This document shows positions 60,870-64,000 of a stretch of 64,000 bases of DNA, one piece after another (the first letter of the stretch is position 1; each line of letters opens with the position of its first letter). A model generated the notes under the pieces. It saw only the letters and a program-made list of their open reading frames with translations. It was not told the DNA's origin and did not search any database. This DNA is from an uncultured SAR116 cluster alpha proteobacterium (GTDB taxonomy: Bacteria; Pseudomonadota; Alphaproteobacteria; Puniceispirillales; Marisalimonadaceae). The position numbers and the translations under genes were made by a program. The DNA is taken from contig CACNWE010000009.1 of assembly GCA_902623995.1 (NCBI GenBank), positions 1 through 64,000 on the forward strand, given 5' to 3'.

Positions 60870-61616
60870 ATGACAGAAAACAAAGGAAAAGTTGCTATAG
60901 TCACTGGTGCTGCTAAAAATATTGGCAGAGCAACTTGTGATAGTCTTTCGAAGTTAGGCTTCAATGTTTTAGTCCACGCAAACTCTGACAAAGAGGGTGC
61001 TATGGAAACACTAGAAATTGTAAAAAAAAATGGAGTTAATTCTGATATTTTCATTGGTGACTTAACGAACGAAGATACATCACGTCATCTAGTAGATGCT
61101 GGATCAAAATTAGGTAATGTTTCGATTTTAGTGAATAATGCATCACAAAGAGAGTTCAATAAATTTGATGATATGTCATTTGATCAATGGAGATTTGTAT
61201 TATCTATTAATCTAGATACATTATTTCATACTTGTAAGGCAGTAATTCCAGAAATGAAAAAAAATAATTGGGGAAGAATTATAAATCTTGGAGGATTGTC
61301 AGCACATATCAGTGCAATAGGAAGAGCCCATGTTATAACATCAAAGTCAGCAGTAGTTGGTTTTTCAAGAGCTTTAGCAATGGAATATGCTGAGGAGGGT
61401 ATTACTGTTAATACAGTTGTGCCAGGGTTGATTGATACCGTTAGAGGTGCTTCTGCAGGAAGAAGCCTTGTACATCCATCTCATTCAAATCCTCCTATTG
61501 GAAGAAAAGGTTATCCTGTTGAAGTAGCTACTATGATTTCTAATTTATGTGGTCCTAATTCTGATTTTATAACTGGACAAACAATTCATGTTAATGGTGG
61601 AAGTTATTTTCCGTAA
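60870..61616 (+). CDS. Divergent SDR lacking the catalytic Tyr
   Basis: 248 residues. The nucleotide loop is TGAAKNIGRATCDSL. At the active site the sequence runs IGRAHVITSKSAVVGFSRAL: Lys is present but the residue four before it, normally Tyr, is Val, preceded by His. I recall related HVxTxK sequences in a conserved SDR branch, so a functional variant is likely. AGGGA precedes the ATG. It is divergent from the decarboxylase operon across 155 bases and is followed by a DMT transporter 11 bases later. Confidence 0.78.
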   Translation: MTENKGKVAIVTGAAKNIGRATCDSLSKLGFNVLVHANSDKEGAMETLEIVKKNGVNSDIFIGDLTNEDTSRHLVDAGSKLGNVSILVNNASQREFNKFDDMSFDQWRFVLSINLDTLFHTCKAVIPEMKKNNWGRIINLGGLSAHISAIGRAHVITSKSAVVGFSRALAMEYAEEGITVNTVVPGLIDTVRGASAGRSLVHPSHSNPPIGRKGYPVEVATMISNLCGPNSDFITGQTIHVNGGSYFP

Positions 61617-61627
61617 AATATTAAGCA

Positions 61628-62518
61628 ATGAATAATATAAAAAATAGACCAGTTGATTTTCTAGCTGCATCTTTTTTAATAATATTTTCAATTTTATTGG
61701 GCTTAAATCAAGTTATGGTTAAGTTAGTTAACGAAGGTATGCATCCAGTTTTTCAGGTAGCCTTAAGATCCACTTTTGCAATCTTTCCAATTTTAATTTA
61801 TTGCTACATTTTAAAAAAGAAAATTATCATTAACAACGGTAGTTTAATACCTGGCATTATTGCAGGGATATTATTTGCAATAGAGTTTATTTTTTTGTTT
61901 ACAGCCTTAGACTACTCAACAGTCACACGCGTATCATTAATTTTTTATACAATGCCTGTGTGGCTTACTTTAGCTGCACATTTTTTAATAGAAAATGATA
62001 AACTCAATTTAAACAAAATATTAGGTTTAATAATTGCATTAGTAGGGTTATTTCTAGCTGTTTATGAACCAACTACTGGTTATGATACATCACAATTCTA
62101 TGGAGATGCATATTCATTATTGGCAAGTCTATGCTGGGCAACAATAGCGATAATGCTGAAAACCACGCGTCTTTCAAACGCGACACCTGAAACACAACTA
62201 TTATATCAACTAGTTGTTTCTGGAATTATTTTATTACCTTTATCAATGCAGTTGAATGATTACGTTAGAAATATCGATCTAGATTTAATATTAATTTTTT
62301 CTTTTCAAGTAATTGTAATTATGTGCATGGGGTTTATTGGATGGTTATGGATAATGTCAAGATACTCTGCAAGTAGCACTAGTTCGTTTGCATTTTTAAC
62401 ACCAATATTTGGCGTGTTATTTGGGTGGTTAATTATGGATGACCCAATAAATGAACAAATTTACTTATCTTTATTTTTTACTTGTCTTGGTATCTATCTA
62501 ATAAATAAAAGGGGGTAA
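61628..62518 (+). CDS. EamA/DMT family transporter
   Basis: 296 residues with ten helices in two EamA units. A typical MVKLVNEGMHPVFQVALRS follows the first helix, and LTPIFGVLFGWLIMDDP ends the second unit. It follows the SDR gene closely and probably shares its transcript. It may export or import the substrate of the neighbouring decarboxylase module. Substrate unknown. Convergent with the helicase, 3 bases apart. Confidence 0.85.
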   Translation: MNNIKNRPVDFLAASFLIIFSILLGLNQVMVKLVNEGMHPVFQVALRSTFAIFPILIYCYILKKKIIINNGSLIPGIIAGILFAIEFIFLFTALDYSTVTRVSLIFYTMPVWLTLAAHFLIENDKLNLNKILGLIIALVGLFLAVYEPTTGYDTSQFYGDAYSLLASLCWATIAIMLKTTRLSNATPETQLLYQLVVSGIILLPLSMQLNDYVRNIDLDLILIFSFQVIVIMCMGFIGWLWIMSRYSASSTSSFAFLTPIFGVLFGWLIMDDPINEQIYLSLFFTCLGIYLINKRG

Positions 62519-62521
62519 AAA

Positions 62522-64000
62522 TCAATCTGACATTTTTGATTTTTTGTTCTTAACTCTAATTTTTTTGGATCTTTTATTATTTTTTTTATCCTTGCTTAGT
62601 TTAGAAGTATCACTCCCAGGCTTGGATCTTTTTTCTATTTTTTTCCACCTATCAGATTTTCTTTTACCTTTGAAATCAATATTTTTAGGTTTATTCAATC
62701 CCTCTTCATCGTTATCTTTTAAAAATAATTTTGAACTTCTTCTTTTTTTATTTTGTGTTGGTTGAAATGTTGCTCTATCAAGTTTTGGCGGCTTTTTTAA
62801 TAATTTTACCATAATATGTCGTTCTATTGGCTTTTTATCATTTACAAACTTAAGCAATGAATTAGAGGTTTGTTCTGAAATTTCAACATAAGTGACTTTT
62901 GTTTGTATTTTAATAGAACCAATATCTCTTTTTGAGAGATTTCCAGCTTTACAGAGCATTGCTACTAACCATCTTGGTTCAGCTGTATCATCTCGCCCAA
63001 CCGACAACTCAAACCATACACTTTTAGTAAAAGAAGAATTTTGTAAGTTTTTATCTCTTTTATCGGAAGGATTTTTTAAATCTTCTGGAACAGATAAATC
63101 CTTGCTAACTAGTCTGTAGTAGGCAACTGCAAGCTGATTAATTGTGTTTTTTAAAATTAATTCGTCTACAAAATCTTGCTCTTCTGCTTCTATTGGATCT
63201 TCAAAAATTTTATTTTCTAGAATTCTTTTTTTATCTTCAATTAAAATTTCTTCTCTAGTAGGAGGCAAAGTCCAATGAGGCTTTATATTTGCTTGACCAA
63301 ATAAACGTTCAGCAGTTCTATTTCTGTTTTGAGGTACAAGAATTACACAAACACCTTTTCTTCCAGCTCTTCCTGTTCTTCCACTTCTATGAAGTAATGT
63401 ATCTGACGTTCTTGGTATATCCGCATGAATGACTAAATCAAGATTTGGTAAATCCAGTCCCCTAGCTGCTACATCTGTAGCAACACACACCCTTGCTTTT
63501 GAAGATCTCATTGCTTGTAAAGCCATATTTCTTTCGTTTTGGCTTAATTCACCTGAAAGAGCTACTGCAGAAATACCTCTATTTGTTAAACGACTAGTCA
63601 TATGATTTACAGCCATTCTAGTAGCACAAAAAATTATAGAATTTGTAGCTTCGTAATATCGAAGAGTATTAATAATAGCATTTTCTTGATCACTTGATAC
63701 AATTTTGAATGCTTTATATTCAATATCAACATGTTGTGCATTAGATTTACCAATAGTTATTCTAACAGCATCTTTTTGATAATCTTTTGCAAGTTTAGCA
63801 ATGGGTTTTGGAACAGTTGCTGAAAACATTAAAGTCTGTTTTTTTTCAGGTGTTGTATCCAAAATAGCTTCTAAATCTTCTTTGAAACCCATGTCTAACA
63901 TCTCATCAGCTTCGTCAAGAACAACAGTTTTAATATCCTGTAGTTTTAATTTTTGACCTTCTATATGATCTCTTAATCTTCCAGGAGTGCCTACAACAAT
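62522..64000 (-). CDS. DEAD-box RNA helicase with DbpA-like RNA-binding domain (5' truncated by window edge)
   Basis: The frame is open to base 64000, so the N-terminus (Walker A) is outside; 492 residues are visible. Motif Ib TPGR appears at visible residues 5-8, then motif II DEAD near 29-32, motif III SAT (MFSATVPKPIAKLAKDY), ATDVAARGLDLPNLD (motif V) and HRSGRTGRAGRKG (motif VI). A DbpA-type RNA-binding domain follows (GNLSKRDIGSIKIQTKVTYVEIS), then a Lys/Arg/Ser-rich tail (about the last 70 residues). The layout matches DeaD/CsdA-type helicases of alphaproteobacteria that unwind structured RNA in ribosome assembly or decay. It starts before the window's right edge. Confidence 0.9.
   Translation of the reverse strand: MVVGTPGRLRDHIEGQKLKLQDIKTVVLDEADEMLDMGFKEDLEAILDTTPEKKQTLMFSATVPKPIAKLAKDYQKDAVRITIGKSNAQHVDIEYKAFKIVSSDQENAIINTLRYYEATNSIIFCATRMAVNHMTSRLTNRGISAVALSGELSQNERNMALQAMRSSKARVCVATDVAARGLDLPNLDLVIHADIPRTSDTLLHRSGRTGRAGRKGVCVILVPQNRNRTAERLFGQANIKPHWTLPPTREEILIEDKKRILENKIFEDPIEAEEQDFVDELILKNTINQLAVAYYRLVSKDLSVPEDLKNPSDKRDKNLQNSSFTKSVWFELSVGRDDTAEPRWLVAMLCKAGNLSKRDIGSIKIQTKVTYVEISEQTSNSLLKFVNDKKPIERHIMVKLLKKPPKLDRATFQPTQNKKRRSSKLFLKDNDEEGLNKPKNIDFKGKRKSDRWKKIEKRSKPGSDTSKLSKDKKNNKRSKKIRVKNKKSKMSD

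Noticed and set aside
1-64000. CRISPR array, insertion sequence, prophage or integron
   Set aside because: No direct-repeat arrays, transposase, integrase or phage genes are visible; gene order and composition are uniform.

Overview
The window is a gene-dense, strongly AT-rich (about one third G+C by eye) bacterial chromosome segment. It has roughly 61 protein genes, no rRNA or tRNA, no insertion sequence, no prophage and no CRISPR array. Genes abut or overlap, many starts are TTG with a good Shine-Dalgarno (SD) sequence, and classical U-tract terminators are nearly absent. The largest stretch without a protein gene is only about 234 bases (19710-19943). Phytanoyl-CoA and TauD-type dioxygenases, a 5-oxoprolinase, a TPR adenylate cyclase and many sugar-acid dehydrogenases fit a streamlined marine alphaproteobacterium. 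The AEGEAN-169/HIMB59-type lineages are my best guess, by inference only.

Layout. 1-2922: zinc-uptake region (ZnuA C-terminus, ABC ATPase, FtsX-like permease, DUF3299 periplasmic protein). 2924-12077: acyl-CoA region (cysteine-less thiolase-like protein with a DUF35 partner, ADP-forming acyl-CoA synthetase, MFS transporter, enoyl reductase-like MDR, FadJ-like multifunctional enzyme, nitronate monooxygenase-like protein). 12214-19709: PhyH dioxygenase, phosphatase and SAF-domain oxidoreductase, facing a five-gene minus operon that includes OtnI- and OtnC-like tetronate enzymes. 19710-19943: an intergenic stretch with three consecutive hairpins that all carry purine-rich loops (pyrimidine-rich, anti-SD-like on the minus strand); this is the best candidate here for an undescribed element. 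19944-33919: lactate/glycolate-type oxidases in tandem and a dense set of sugar-acid genes: KDG kinase, LtnD-like, IlvD/Edd and UxaA dehydratases, an L-fuconate-type route, KDPG aldolase and a DenD-like dehydrogenase. 33953-41971: 5-oxoprolinase, adenylate cyclase, LrgAB and glutaryl-CoA dehydrogenase. 42037-52844: small-molecule catabolism (TauD, cupins, amidohydrolase, LLM oxidoreductase, enolase-superfamily enzyme, Asp-nucleophile hydrolase, carbamoylase) with a DUF3833/chalcone isomerase-like/YciB trio. 52854-56720: overlapping zwf-pgl-edd. 56847-62518: a YihU-like reductase, two SDRs with altered catalytic residues, a Gfo/Idh protein and a two-subunit TPP decarboxylase, possibly a C3-sulfonate module. 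62522-64000: DEAD-box helicase running off the right edge.

Taken together, the genes funnel aldonic, tetronic and deoxy-sugar acids, acyl-CoAs and possibly sulfonates to pyruvate, lactate, triose phosphates and acetyl-CoA. LtnD-, DenD-, OtnI- and OtnC-like proteins cover a tetronate pathway apart from its kinase. KdgK with Eda, and Zwf-Pgl-Edd with Eda, make Entner-Doudoroff-type routes. Despite this catabolic load I recognise no DNA-binding regulator and no ABC or TRAP sugar-acid importer in the 64 kb, although several divergent promoter regions carry operator-like palindromes. All product names come from reading motifs and overall resemblance; no database search was run.
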